DNA of 64,000 nucleotides from Hellea sp. (GTDB lineage Bacteria; Pseudomonadota; Alphaproteobacteria; Caulobacterales; Maricaulaceae): NCBI GenBank assembly GCA_020627655.1, contig JAHDGM010000002.1, positions 1 to 64,000 of the forward strand, read 5' to 3'. Shown piece by piece: positions 1 to 10,235 of this stretch (position 1 is its first letter; each line of letters starts with the position of its first letter). The notes under the pieces were generated by a model. It saw only the letters and a program-made list of their open reading frames with translations, ran no database searches and was not told where the DNA came from. The position numbers and the translations under genes were made by a program.

Positions 1-2
1 CC

Positions 3-818
3 ATGGTTCAAACACCGGAAATGCGGGTTGCGCCTGATCCAACCGTTCTTAAAAATCACCCCAAAGCCTATATTCAAATGATTGATACGGCCGAGATCGT
101 GGCTAATCGTTATGGCGTCTCGCGTGAAGCTCAGGATGAATATGCTTTGCAGAGTCAGCAACGCACACATGCCGCGCAGCAGGCAGGCGCTTTTGACGCT
201 GAGATCGTGCCAATGGCTTCGACCATGATGGTTAAAAACAAAGAGACCGGCGAGATTTCTCAAGTGGATACCAAGCTGGAAAAGGATGAAGGCAACCGCC
301 CGTCAACAACACTTGAAGGTCTGGCCGGATTAAAACCCGTTCGCGGCCCGGAAGCTTTTATCACGGCTGGTAATGCATCACAGCTATCTGACGGGGCTTC
401 CGTCTCTGTTTTGATGGAAGCCAAAGAGGCGTCCAAGCGCAATCTTGAACCGCTGGGTATTTATCGCGGTATGGCTGTTGCCGGCCTTGAGCCAGACGAG
501 ATGGGTATTGGGCCGGTTTATGCAATTCCAAAACTGCTTAAGGCAAATGGTCTTAAAATGGATGATATTGATCTTTGGGAACTGAATGAAGCTTTTGCGG
601 TTCAGGTTATTTACTGCCGTGACAAGCTTGGTATTCCGAACGAGATCATGAATGTTAATGGCGGCGCTATTTCTATTGGCCACCCTTACGGCATGAGCGG
701 TGCGCGCATGGTCGCCCACGCTTTGATTGAAGGCAAAAAACGCGGCGCGAAATATGTTGTTTCAACAATGTGTATTGGCGGCGGCATGGGCGCGGCTGGA
801 TTATTTGAGGTAGCTTAA
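3..818 (+). CDS. Thiolase / acetyl-CoA C-acyltransferase, C-terminal part (5' end outside window)
   Basis: Thiolase motifs 'ELNEAFAVQ', '[20 protein letters not shown]', '[13 protein letters not shown]'; ORF open to the window start. Confidence 0.93.
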   Translation: MVQTPEMRVAPDPTVLKNHPKAYIQMIDTAEIVANRYGVSREAQDEYALQSQQRTHAAQQAGAFDAEIVPMASTMMVKNKETGEISQVDTKLEKDEGNRPSTTLEGLAGLKPVRGPEAFITAGNASQLSDGASVSVLMEAKEASKRNLEPLGIYRGMAVAGLEPDEMGIGPVYAIPKLLKANGLKMDDIDLWELNEAFAVQVIYCRDKLGIPNEIMNVNGGAISIGHPYGMSGARMVAHALIEGKKRGAKYVVSTMCIGGGMGAAGLFEVA

Positions 819-820
819 AC

Positions 821-1726
821 ATGAGTACAGTTGAATTTAAAGACCGCGTCGCCATTGTGACCGGCGCGGGCGGCGGCCTTGGCCGATCTCACGCTTTGGA
901 GCTTGCCCGGCGCGGCGTCAAAGTTGTCGTGAATGATCTTGGGGGCAATGTCCACGGTGAGGGCGGATCGAAAACTATGGCTGAGCAGGTGGTTGCCGAG
1001 ATTGAAGCCCTGGGCGGCGAAGCTATGGCCAACGGTGCCAATGTTACTAAAGAAGATGAAGTTCAGGCCATGGTCGATGCAGCTATCGCCAAATGGGGCA
1101 AGGTGGACATCCTGGTCAATAATGCAGGCATATTGCGGGATAAGTCATTTTCCAAAATGGAAATGGATAATTTCCGGCTTGTGCTTGATGTGCATTTAAT
1201 GGGCTCGGCTATTTGTACCAAGGCGGTCTGGAACCATATGAAAGAAAATCAATATGGCCGGATCGTGATGACAACATCATCATCCGGTAATTACGGTAAT
1301 TTTGGCCAGACCAATTACGGAGCAGCAAAGACAGGCGTGATCGGACTGATGAATACTTTATGTCTCGAGGGCGCTAAATATGATATCCGGGTCAATGCTT
1401 TATCGCCCACCGCGGCCACGCGTATGACGGAAGGCTTAATGCCCGATGAAGCCTTGGCGGCTTTGACTGTTGAAAGCGTTACAGCGGGTTTGATTCCGCT
1501 TGTGTGTGACGACGCGCCTAACCGCTTGATCATGTGCGCTGGCGCTGGCGGCTTCGCAGCGACCAAGGTTTACGAGACCCGGGGTATTCACTTACCGCCT
1601 GAGCAGCAGACGGCAGAAAACGTCATGGCGAATTTGGACAAAATTACAGATCCTAAAGGTCAGGAAGAATACACAAATGGTGGTCAGCAAACCATGAAGT
1701 TTGTCACCGGAGCCATGGGCGGTTAA
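821..1726 (+). CDS. SDR family oxidoreductase, MFE-2/HSD17B4-like 3-hydroxyacyl-CoA dehydrogenase
   Basis: 'VAIVTGAGGGLGRSHALELARRGVKVVVNDLGG' nucleotide-binding motif, 'NNAGILRD', YxxxK-type 'NYGAAKTGVIG'; directly follows the thiolase. Confidence 0.9.
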   Translation: MSTVEFKDRVAIVTGAGGGLGRSHALELARRGVKVVVNDLGGNVHGEGGSKTMAEQVVAEIEALGGEAMANGANVTKEDEVQAMVDAAIAKWGKVDILVNNAGILRDKSFSKMEMDNFRLVLDVHLMGSAICTKAVWNHMKENQYGRIVMTTSSSGNYGNFGQTNYGAAKTGVIGLMNTLCLEGAKYDIRVNALSPTAATRMTEGLMPDEALAALTVESVTAGLIPLVCDDAPNRLIMCAGAGGFAATKVYETRGIHLPPEQQTAENVMANLDKITDPKGQEEYTNGGQQTMKFVTGAMGG

Positions 1727-1807
1727 TCCGCAATGATTACAGCTTAGTTTGCGTGAAACTTCCGTTTCACACCCACGTTTCACGGTTTTTCACCCGTTTC
1801 ATTTTAT

Positions 1808-1833
1808 AAGGCTGCCTTTGGGCAGCCTTTTTT
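1808..1833. terminator. Rho-independent terminator between convergent genes
   Basis: AAGGCTGCC-tttg-GGCAGCCTT followed by a T run. Confidence 0.85.
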
Positions 1834-1845
1834 GTGGCCCAAAGC

Positions 1846-2679
1846 TTATTTTTTAGCTTGGTTTTTGTGCTTTTCCAAAAGGCCTAAAGAATGGTCTATC
1901 AGGGTAATTCCGGCTTCTGGATTGCCATGACTTGGAATGGTCATTTTGGTTTCCGGATACGTCTGCTTGGCCCATTTCAAAGCATCAGGCCATTTTTCAA
2001 TATTAGCATCTGTAAGATTGCCCAGGCTTTTGTGATTGGCCGCCCGGATCATGCAGCCGCCATATAAAATTTTCGGGCCTGTGACATAGGCCATAAGATT
2101 GTCTTCCGTATGGGCCGGGCCGGGATAGGACACTTCAACGGGTCCAACTTTGACCCGAGTTCCGATCTTGGCGAGTTCAGGCACAGATGTATTGGGAATG
2201 GGCGTGCCGCGCTGAGCTGAAAGGCCAGGTGTAGAAGGATGAGCGAACACTTCCACGCCTTTGGATTCGAGCCAGTCCAGCCCGGCCAGGCTGTCTGGAT
2301 GAAAATGTCCGACGATTAATTTCTTAACTTCGAGTCCCGTTTCGGCTTTGATTTTATCAATCAGTTCTACTGTTGCTAATTCGCCCCAGGCCGTGTTCAC
2401 AAGGATGATCTCGTCACCATTTTTTACGGCCAAGCCATTTGATGGCACAACGCCATATCCCGGCACATCCTGAGACGAAGTATGTAACCAGACGCCATCT
2501 GTAATTTTGTTCAAGACGACAAGCCGGTTATCGGTCTCAGCAGGAGCCGGCGTTTTACTTTCTTCTACGGCGGCGGACTTGACTGTTTGTTGAGGCGTAT
2601 CTGATTTATTCTCGCAGCTTGATAATGTGAGGACCGCACAAACAATTATAGGAAACAGATTTCGCATTTTCATCTCCAT
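1846..2679 (-). CDS. Subclass B1-like metallo-beta-lactamase, predicted lipoprotein
   Basis: Lipobox 'LTLSSC'; zinc ligands H125xH127xD129 ('GHFHPDSLAG'), H189 ('GPAHTEDN'), C208 ('LYGGCMIRAANHKSLGNLTDAN'), H250 ('IPSHGNP'). Confidence 0.88.
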   Translation of the reverse strand: MEMKMRNLFPIIVCAVLTLSSCENKSDTPQQTVKSAAVEESKTPAPAETDNRLVVLNKITDGVWLHTSSQDVPGYGVVPSNGLAVKNGDEIILVNTAWGELATVELIDKIKAETGLEVKKLIVGHFHPDSLAGLDWLESKGVEVFAHPSTPGLSAQRGTPIPNTSVPELAKIGTRVKVGPVEVSYPGPAHTEDNLMAYVTGPKILYGGCMIRAANHKSLGNLTDANIEKWPDALKWAKQTYPETKMTIPSHGNPEAGITLIDHSLGLLEKHKNQAKK

Positions 2680-2697
2680 TAAGCTTGGTTTAATATA

Positions 2698-3444
2698 TTA
2701 TAGGGAGTCTATTTTTGCCCGCAGGGCCAGCATATCCATCCAGGCATCTTTCTTAAGGACGGGCTGCCTTAGCAGGAAGGCGGGGTGATAAATGGGCAGT
2801 GTCGGAACATCACGTCCGTTGACTGTTAAAGTGGTCCATTGGCCGCGATTTTTCATTATGCCTGTTCGCCCCGTGAGCGCAGAAAAAGAAACGCCGCCGA
2901 CAAGGACAATAATTTTAGGATCTATAAGCGCCATATGTTTGTCCAGAAAAGGTCGGCATATTTCGATTTCTTCGGGGGATGGATTTCGATTGCCAGGGGG
3001 GCGCCAATTGACAACATTGGTTATATAAAAAGCCTCTTCTGTCAGGCCTATTGACGCAAATATTTTATCCAGCAGCTGACCCGACTTTCCGACAAAGGGT
3101 TTGCCTTGGATGTCTTCGTCACGGCCCGGTGCTTCGCCAATGATCATAATATCAGCTTCGGGATTACCACGTGCAAAGACGCTTTGACGGGCATGGTCGC
3201 TGATTTCGCCAGCGTCAAAGCCTGCAATGATTTTACTTAGATCATCCAAAGTTTTAACTTTGGCGAGTTGGGGGGCAGCGTTTGGACTTTCTGGTTTGGC
3301 TTGTGTCGGGTTGGCAACTGGAGGCTTGGACGGCTTTGCTTTTACAGCGGCGGGTCTGCGGCGCGGCGGCGCTTTTGGGATATCGGGCACATCGACACCC
3401 GCAACTTCCCACCATGATAGCAGCGATTTAAGCGCCTGTTCCAA
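2698..3444 (-). CDS. Uracil-DNA glycosylase, family 4-like
   Basis: 'IIGEAPGRDEDIQGKPFVGKSGQLLDKIFASIGL', 'NVVNWRPPGNRNPSPEEIEICRPFL', 'YHPAFLLR'. Confidence 0.9.
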   Translation of the reverse strand: MEQALKSLLSWWEVAGVDVPDIPKAPPRRRPAAVKAKPSKPPVANPTQAKPESPNAAPQLAKVKTLDDLSKIIAGFDAGEISDHARQSVFARGNPEADIMIIGEAPGRDEDIQGKPFVGKSGQLLDKIFASIGLTEEAFYITNVVNWRPPGNRNPSPEEIEICRPFLDKHMALIDPKIIVLVGGVSFSALTGRTGIMKNRGQWTTLTVNGRDVPTLPIYHPAFLLRQPVLKKDAWMDMLALRAKIDSL

Positions 3445-3450
3445 TTTGAC

Positions 3451-4869
3451 CTAACCTGTCTTCTGTTTTGTTTTACGCTTACGGGTTTGTTTTACGGGAC
3501 TATGAAACACGGTTCCCACATTATTTTCAATACATTCAATAATGCTGGTGGCGATATCTTTGCCAGTGGCTTTTTCTATGCCTTGTAGGCCCGGTGACGA
3601 GTTGACCTCTAAGACTTTTGGACCTGTATCACTCCTCAAGACATCGACACCGGCAACGTTTAGTTTAAGGACTTTAGCTGCTTTAATCGCGGCGCTGCGT
3701 TCGTCGCGCGTTAGCTTTACCTTCCGTGCAGATCCGCCTTGATGAATATTTGATCTGAACTCTCCGGCTTTGGCCGTTCGCATCATGGCCCCGACAACTT
3801 TTCCGTCGACGACAAAACAGCGAATGTCACTGCCAGCGGCCTCTTTGACAAATTCCTGAACCAGGAAGTGAGCATCCAAGCCGCGAAAGGCGTCAACCAA
3901 GGCTGTGGCAGCTTTCCGGGTTTCTGCCAGTACAACGCCTTTGCCCTGCGTGCTTTCCAAAAGTTTTACCACTACGGGCGCGCCCCCCACGAGATCTATA
4001 ATCCCCTGCGTATCCCGTGACGATCTGGCAAAAGCTGTGTTGGGCATGCCGAGTTTATGTTGGGCCAATATCTGATGGGCTAAAAGCTTGTCCCGAGAGC
4101 TGCCAATTCCAATAGCCGGGTTTAGGCAATAGGCGCCCATGCTTTCAAACTGGCGAACAACAGCCATGCCGTAAAAGGTAATCTTAGATCCGATGCGCGG
4201 TATAATGGCGTCAAACCGCGGTAGGGGTTTGCCATCATAATGAACCTCTGGCTTTTCATTATTGATGACCATGTAACAACGGCTGGTCGTTATGGGTTCT
4301 ATGACATGCCCGCGTTCTTCAGCAGCAGCAATCATTCGTGTGTTGGAATAATTATTGGGTTCCTGGGTGAGTATGCCAATGCGAAGGGGGCGTCTGGGTG
4401 CGCCGCCTTTGCGGTGACGCTTCTTGTACAGATCATAGCTGAGTAAGGGCTGCTGGAATGAGGCTCCGGGCGCGACTGAGACACCTTTTTTTAGGGCGGA
4501 CCGGCCTATAAGCATGCGGTATCCCATGGTTTCCCGATTGGTCAGCGATAAATCGATGGTCCAGCTTTCACCGCCAATGGTTATGGGCGTGCGTATGACA
4601 TAGCGGCTTTCAGCAACCCCATTGGATGACGTAACCATGCGCCGATCAATAACCTTAGCTGAGCAAATGACCTCAATTGTGGGATCATTTGGGTCAGGGT
4701 GCATAATAAAACGCACTTGCGGGTTCTTTTCAGTGCCAAAAGGTTCAATGGCTACAGCGTGCAGCGCAGAGGTGCGCGCCCCCGTATCCACTTTGGCTTT
4801 GATCGCTGGCAATGACAGGTCTGGTAGCCCAACCCATTCTTCCCAGCCTAAATTTAAAATATCAGTCAT
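3451..4869 (-). CDS. Fusion: RimB-like retropepsin/Zn-protease domain plus RimK-like ATP-grasp ligase
   Basis: N-term 'GWEEWVGLPDLSLPAIKAKVDTGARTSALHA' (retropepsin-like DTGA); C-term ATP-grasp 'VVVKLLESTQGKGVVLAE', 'FVKEAAGSDIRCFVVDGKVVGAM', 'VDVLRSDTGPKVLEVNSSPGLQGIE'. Confidence 0.9.
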   Translation of the reverse strand: MTDILNLGWEEWVGLPDLSLPAIKAKVDTGARTSALHAVAIEPFGTEKNPQVRFIMHPDPNDPTIEVICSAKVIDRRMVTSSNGVAESRYVIRTPITIGGESWTIDLSLTNRETMGYRMLIGRSALKKGVSVAPGASFQQPLLSYDLYKKRHRKGGAPRRPLRIGILTQEPNNYSNTRMIAAAEERGHVIEPITTSRCYMVINNEKPEVHYDGKPLPRFDAIIPRIGSKITFYGMAVVRQFESMGAYCLNPAIGIGSSRDKLLAHQILAQHKLGMPNTAFARSSRDTQGIIDLVGGAPVVVKLLESTQGKGVVLAETRKAATALVDAFRGLDAHFLVQEFVKEAAGSDIRCFVVDGKVVGAMMRTAKAGEFRSNIHQGGSARKVKLTRDERSAAIKAAKVLKLNVAGVDVLRSDTGPKVLEVNSSPGLQGIEKATGKDIATSIIECIENNVGTVFHSPVKQTRKRKTKQKTG

Positions 4870-5012
4870 AATTTTACTATGTATTTCTATTTACCCCGAG
4901 ACAAAGCGAACACTTTACCCAGCCATCATTACCGTTTATTGCCAGATGAAATACGCCGTGCGGCGGGAATTTGGAAGAGCCTAGAGCTGTAAAGATAAAA
5001 AAGAGGGTGAAT

Positions 5013-6674
5013 ATGTCCGAAGCCATAGAACGCGAAAGCATGGAATATGATGTAGTGATCGTGGGAGCCGGTCCGGCAGGTTTGTCGGCCGCTATTCGTT
5101 TGAAACAGCTCGATGAAAATATTTCAGTTGTTGTGCTGGAAAAAGGTTCTGAGGTCGGAGCGCATATTCTCTCTGGAGCTGTTCTTGATCCTTGCGGTCT
5201 AGATGCCCTTATTCCGGATTGGAAAGATAAGGGCGCGCCTTTGCATACCGAGGTTAAAGTTGATCGTTTTCTGGCGCTGGGCCCCAGCGGATCATTCCGC
5301 ATCCCTAATTTTCTCATGCCGCCCTTGATGAATAATCACGGTAATTATGTTGTCTCAATGGGTAATGTATGCCGCTGGATGGCTGAGCAGGCTGAGGGTC
5401 TGGGTGTTGAGGTTTTTCCGGGTATGGCGTGCTCGGACCTTGTTTATGGTTCTGACGGTGAGCTTAAAGGCGTCGTTGCCGGTGAGTTCGGCATAGAAAA
5501 AGACGGCACCAAAGGGCCCAATTACGAACCCGGCATGGAGCTACATGGCAAATATGTATTTTTGTCAGAGGGGGCGCGTGGTTCGCTCTCTAAAATGGTC
5601 ATTGAAAAATATAACCTGGATGAATTTTCAGACGTTCCTAAATTCGGCTTAGGTATGAAAGAAATCTGGGAAGTTAAGCCTGAAAATCACAATCAGGGCG
5701 AAGTCACCCATACTTTGGGCTGGCCGCTGGGCTGGAAAGCTGGCGGCGGATCATTCATGTATCATCTGGAAAATAATCAGGTTTATGTTGGTTACATTAT
5801 CGACCTTAATTACAAAAATCCTCACCTTTATCCTTACGGTGAATTCCAGCGCTGGAAGCATCATCCTGACATCGCCAAAGTGCTCGAAGGCGGTAAACGT
5901 GTCGCTTATGGTGCTCGGGTTGTGACCAAGGGCGGATATCAGTCCATTCCTAAGTCAGCATTCCCAGGCGGAGCCTTACTGGGGTGTTCTGCTGGACTCG
6001 TAAATCTGCCTCGCATCAAAGGTAATCATAATGCTATGTTGTCCGGTATAGCGGCCGCTGAAGCTGCTGCGGCTGCTCTTAAGAATGGCCGCAAAGGCGA
6101 TGTACTTGCGGACTATGATCATGAGCTGCGTACAGGCCCTGTTGGAAAAGACCTTAAAGCTGTTCGCAATGTGGCACCGCTTAATGCCAAATTCGGACCA
6201 CTGCTTGGCGGCATGATGCTGGGCGGGTTTGATATGTGGGTTTCAAATCTGTTTAAGTTCAACCCGCTGGGAACGCTAAAACATGGAAAGGATGATGCTC
6301 AGTCAACAGGCAAAGCATCAGATTATAAAACCATTGAATATCCCAAGCCTGATGGTGTGCTGTCATTTGACCGCCTGACTAATGTCAGTTTTTCTGCAAC
6401 AAATCACGGTGAAGAGCAGCCACCGCATTTGAAGCTTATCAACACTGATGTTCCAATTGATGTAAACTTGCCCGAGTTTGATGAACCTGCACAACGTTAT
6501 TGTCCGGCTGGCGTTTACGAAATTCTGCGCGATGATGATGGATCAAATCCACAGTTCCAAATCAATGCTCAGAACTGCGTGCACTGTAAAACTTGTGACA
6601 TTAAAGACCCCAGTAAAAATATTGTGTGGTGTGTACCTGAAGGCGGGGGTGGCCCCAACTACCCAAACATGTAA
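5013..6674 (+). CDS. Electron transfer flavoprotein-ubiquinone oxidoreductase
   Basis: FAD motif 'YDVVIVGAGPAGLSAAIRLKQ', C-terminal 4Fe-4S 'NCVHCKTCDIKDPSKNIVWCVPEGGGGPNYPNM'; ATG at 5013 preferred over the ORF start at 4971. Confidence 0.97.
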   Translation: MSEAIERESMEYDVVIVGAGPAGLSAAIRLKQLDENISVVVLEKGSEVGAHILSGAVLDPCGLDALIPDWKDKGAPLHTEVKVDRFLALGPSGSFRIPNFLMPPLMNNHGNYVVSMGNVCRWMAEQAEGLGVEVFPGMACSDLVYGSDGELKGVVAGEFGIEKDGTKGPNYEPGMELHGKYVFLSEGARGSLSKMVIEKYNLDEFSDVPKFGLGMKEIWEVKPENHNQGEVTHTLGWPLGWKAGGGSFMYHLENNQVYVGYIIDLNYKNPHLYPYGEFQRWKHHPDIAKVLEGGKRVAYGARVVTKGGYQSIPKSAFPGGALLGCSAGLVNLPRIKGNHNAMLSGIAAAEAAAAALKNGRKGDVLADYDHELRTGPVGKDLKAVRNVAPLNAKFGPLLGGMMLGGFDMWVSNLFKFNPLGTLKHGKDDAQSTGKASDYKTIEYPKPDGVLSFDRLTNVSFSATNHGEEQPPHLKLINTDVPIDVNLPEFDEPAQRYCPAGVYEILRDDDGSNPQFQINAQNCVHCKTCDIKDPSKNIVWCVPEGGGGPNYPNM

Positions 6675-6685
6675 TAACGCTGAAT

Positions 6686-8383
6686 ATGAAGCGCTTTTTA
6701 CTTTCGGTCGCCGCTTTGGCGCTAACATCCAGCTGTGTCTCTACAGGGCCTGTAACTGAGTCGGATATTCAGGCTGGGTCTGATGCTCGCTTATTTGCTG
6801 ATTATCTAGTCGGGAGTTACGCAAACTATATAGATGATGCAGAAAGCCGTTCCACTTATTATTCACGGGCTTTTGCTCTGGATGAAACCAATACGGATCT
6901 GGGTCGTAGGGCTGTTACATCGGCCATAACAGCTGGGGATGTGGATTTATCCCGCGTTCTTGCGAGAAATATTCTCTCGTCCAACCCTAATGAGCCCATG
7001 TCGCGCGCCGTTCTGGGGGCCAAGGCCTTTGCGCAAGGCCAATATGATAAAGCCAATGAGTATTTTGAGCTTGATACAAATGACCTTAGCGTAAAAATCC
7101 TGATGGATATTATGCGGGGTTGGTCCTTGTCTGCACAAGGCAATAGCGAAGCTGCTGCAAAGGTTCATGACAGCCTTGGCGGGGGGCCGTATTTTCAGGT
7201 TTTGGCCTTGGCTATGCAAACCAATATGGCAGGTCCGCAAGGCGATATTGAAAAGGCGATGGAAAGTTATGATCTTGCGGCGGCAGCCGGAGTTGCGCCA
7301 ACAGAAATTGCTTTATCGCGGGCACGTCTTTTGTCTCAGGCCGCGCAAAATGATAAAGCTCTTGAGCTATTGAAGAAATTCAACACGGATAATGGGAATT
7401 TCGATTCAGGTCCGATCCGGCATTATATTGATGTTTTAGAAGCCGGTGGGTCCATTACAGAAACTTTAACGCCGCAGCAGGAAGCTGCCTGGGCGCTTAC
7501 TGAAGCTGCTTATGGGTTTTTTCTGAGAAATCGCGCTGTTGATGTTGCCGAAGTTTACCTGCGTCAAGCCCGAATTCTTGACCCTGATAGTGGAAAAATA
7601 AAGTATTTTTTAGCAGCGCTTCTCGAAGAGACCGAGCGAGAGCAAGAAGCTCTTAGCCTGTATCAATCTATTGATGATAACAACAATTACGTTGTGGCAG
7701 CGCGTCTGGCTGAGTCCAATGTATATTTCGACCTTGATCAAGATGGTAAAGCTATGGCGGTTCTCGAAGAGACGAATGCTAAATATCCCTCCTTTACAAC
7801 TCGTGAATCACTTGGACGAGCTCGTTTGATCCGAGAAAATTATAAAGAAGCCCTTCCAATTTATATCGCTCTTGTTGACTCAATGACTGAGGAAGAGATC
7901 AAGGCGAATACACAACCGCTTTATTTTCGCGGCATTAGTTATGAACGTGAAAAACAGTGGGATAAAGCCGTCGCGGATTTCAAAAAAGTTTTGGAGATTG
8001 ATCCTGATAACGCCGATGCATTGAACTATCTTGGGTATACCTGGGTCGACAGGGGTGAAAACCTGACCGAAGCCTTTAATATGATTGAGAAGGCTATTGA
8101 ACTGGAGCCGCGTAGCGGCGCTATCGTTGATAGTCTTGGCTGGGCGCATTACAAACTTGGGCAATATAGCGAAGCGAGAGTAAATTTAGAAAAGGCTGTG
8201 GAGCTGACTCCTAACAGCGCTACAATTATTGATCATCTTGGAGATGTTTATTGGAAACTGGGGCGGTTTCGTGAAGCCGGATATCAGTGGGAGCGCGCCC
8301 TTGAATATGATCCTACGGAGGAAGAGCGTAAGAATATTGAGGCCAAATTAAAAGATGGTCTCAAGGCGGCGCATTCTAAATAA
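6686..8383 (+). CDS. TPR-repeat lipoprotein
   Basis: Lipobox 'ALTSSC'; multiple TPR motifs ('AVADFKKVLEIDPDNADALNYLGYTWVDRG', 'AIVDSLGWAHYKLGQYSEARVNLEKAVEL'). Confidence 0.9.
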   Translation: MKRFLLSVAALALTSSCVSTGPVTESDIQAGSDARLFADYLVGSYANYIDDAESRSTYYSRAFALDETNTDLGRRAVTSAITAGDVDLSRVLARNILSSNPNEPMSRAVLGAKAFAQGQYDKANEYFELDTNDLSVKILMDIMRGWSLSAQGNSEAAAKVHDSLGGGPYFQVLALAMQTNMAGPQGDIEKAMESYDLAAAAGVAPTEIALSRARLLSQAAQNDKALELLKKFNTDNGNFDSGPIRHYIDVLEAGGSITETLTPQQEAAWALTEAAYGFFLRNRAVDVAEVYLRQARILDPDSGKIKYFLAALLEETEREQEALSLYQSIDDNNNYVVAARLAESNVYFDLDQDGKAMAVLEETNAKYPSFTTRESLGRARLIRENYKEALPIYIALVDSMTEEEIKANTQPLYFRGISYEREKQWDKAVADFKKVLEIDPDNADALNYLGYTWVDRGENLTEAFNMIEKAIELEPRSGAIVDSLGWAHYKLGQYSEARVNLEKAVELTPNSATIIDHLGDVYWKLGRFREAGYQWERALEYDPTEEERKNIEAKLKDGLKAAHSK

Positions 8384-8385
8384 TT

Positions 8386-9234
8386 ATGGGCCAGGAAATT
8401 GCCCGGGCAAAAATTAACCTGAACCTGCATGTAGGGAAATTGGTTGATAAAGCATCCGACAGATATTTTGGTTATCATCCATTATCCAGCTTGGTCGTGT
8501 TTGCAGATTATGGCGATGAGCTATCGTGTGAGAGGGCAGACACAACATCCCTGGCGATTAGAGGGCCATTTTCTAAAGGTCTTGAAACGGATGATAGCAA
8601 TTTGATCTTGAAGGCTTATGAGACTGTAAGAGCCCAGATTGACTTGCCACCTTTAAAATTTGAGTTGGTCAAAAACCTCCCAATAGCGTCTGGGATAGGC
8701 GGCGGCAGTGCAGACGCAGCAGCGGCACTGAGATTGTTGAAAAATTACGGGAATTTATCTGATGAAAGCTGGCATGAAATTGCTCTGTCACTGGGTGCGG
8801 ATGTCCCTGTCTGCCTTCAATCTCGAACTTGTATTATGAGCGGGATTGGTGAAAAAATCGATCTTTTACCGGCTATGGGAAGCTTACCAGCCGTTTTGGT
8901 AAATAATGGTGTCCAGGTAAGGACAGGGAAGGTTTTTGAAACTTATGACGCCGGAGATATTAGAGGTGATTTGGAGCAGCCAGTAGGGTCTTTGCTGGGG
9001 AGAGCTGTGAAGAGCCGCAATGACTTGGAATTGACTGCTTTACAGGTGGAGCCTGAAATATCTGAACTTCTCTCAGAGCTTGGAAGTGCGGAGCTTGCTC
9101 GCATGTCAGGATCTGGGGCAACGTGTTTTGGAGTTTTTGATACTACGGGTGATGCAGAAGCCGCAGCGGCAATTATATCCAAAAACTATCCTGACTGGTG
9201 GGTGCAATCGGTATTGCTTGGGGATAGTGCATGA
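8386..9234 (+). CDS. ispE: 4-diphosphocytidyl-2-C-methyl-D-erythritol kinase
   Basis: GHMP kinase: 'ARAKINLNLHVG', 'NLPIASGIGGGSADAAAALRLL', 'RMSGSGATCFGVFD'. Confidence 0.96.
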   Translation: MGQEIARAKINLNLHVGKLVDKASDRYFGYHPLSSLVVFADYGDELSCERADTTSLAIRGPFSKGLETDDSNLILKAYETVRAQIDLPPLKFELVKNLPIASGIGGGSADAAAALRLLKNYGNLSDESWHEIALSLGADVPVCLQSRTCIMSGIGEKIDLLPAMGSLPAVLVNNGVQVRTGKVFETYDAGDIRGDLEQPVGSLLGRAVKSRNDLELTALQVEPEISELLSELGSAELARMSGSGATCFGVFDTTGDAEAAAAIISKNYPDWWVQSVLLGDSA

Positions 9235-10235
9235 GTCTCACCATGTTTTTTGTTTTTGGCATCGCGGTTTCATTGGCAGTCAGTGGATTTATGGTCCTGG
9301 CCGGAATTGGTGATGTGCCGGATAACCGTTCAAATCATAAAGTTATTATCCCCACAGGTGGCGGCCTGGGTATTCTAGCCGCTCTGGGATTAATGAGCCT
9401 GTTGATCAGCCATAACGGTGTGTTGTCACCTGAATTTTCTCAAATACTGGCTTTAATATGGGCGGTTGGATTTTTGGGCCTCATGGATGATATTTATACG
9501 CTTCCAGCGATATTAAAGCTATTTGTACTGGCAGTGCTTTCAGCTGGTGCAGTCTGGGTTACGGGACCGGTCACCATATTGCCGGCAGGTCAGTTGGCTA
9601 TGTCTATTCCGCTTGTTCTTGCTGTTATTGGCTCTTTCCTTTGGGTTTTCGTAGTGACCAATATTGTCAACTTTATGGACGGTTCTAATGGATTGATGTT
9701 GGTTGTGATGGGGGTTGCAAGCAGCTGTCTGGCGGGTGTTGCGGCTGTCCTTGGCGCGGATCAAACTCCTATATTGCTGGTTATGTTAACAGCCGGAGCA
9801 ATAGGTTTGATGCCTTACAATTTTAGATCAAGAGCCCGTATTTTCGCTGGCGATGTCGGGTCTTTGACGATTGGATTTACCTATGCCGTTGCGGCGCTTT
9901 GGCTTTGCCGCGAAGCTGACGGGGCTTTACCGGTTTATATTGCACCTGTACTTATCTTGCCATTTCTCGCAGATAGTCTTTTGACCATGTTGCTTCGATT
10001 AAAGCGCGGCGAAAATTTGATGGAACCTCATCGCCAGCATTTATATCAGAGACTGATCGGTCATGGTTATTCACATATGGCTGTGGCATTTCTTTATGGA
10101 TTGGCCGGTTTGTTTTTGGCCTTGGGCTCATTATGGATAGTCCCTCAAAATGGACATCAATATATCAGCTTCATCCTGATACCATCTGCAATGTTGTTAG
10201 TGGTGTATATATTAGCGGGACGCAGGTTTAACTAA
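9231..10235 (+). CDS. WecA/MraY-like undecaprenyl-phosphate sugar-1-phosphate transferase
   Basis: 'DNRSNHKVIIPTGGGLG', 'GLMDDIYTLP', 'NIVNFMDGSNGLM', 'FAGDVGSLTIGF'; multiple TM segments. Confidence 0.9.
   Translation: MSLTMFFVFGIAVSLAVSGFMVLAGIGDVPDNRSNHKVIIPTGGGLGILAALGLMSLLISHNGVLSPEFSQILALIWAVGFLGLMDDIYTLPAILKLFVLAVLSAGAVWVTGPVTILPAGQLAMSIPLVLAVIGSFLWVFVVTNIVNFMDGSNGLMLVVMGVASSCLAGVAAVLGADQTPILLVMLTAGAIGLMPYNFRSRARIFAGDVGSLTIGFTYAVAALWLCREADGALPVYIAPVLILPFLADSLLTMLLRLKRGENLMEPHRQHLYQRLIGHGYSHMAVAFLYGLAGLFLALGSLWIVPQNGHQYISFILIPSAMLLVVYILAGRRFN

Noticed and set aside
4877-5317. 146-aa minus-strand ORF
   Set aside because: Overlaps the start of the ETF-QO gene in antisense; low-complexity Ser/Thr composition without motifs.
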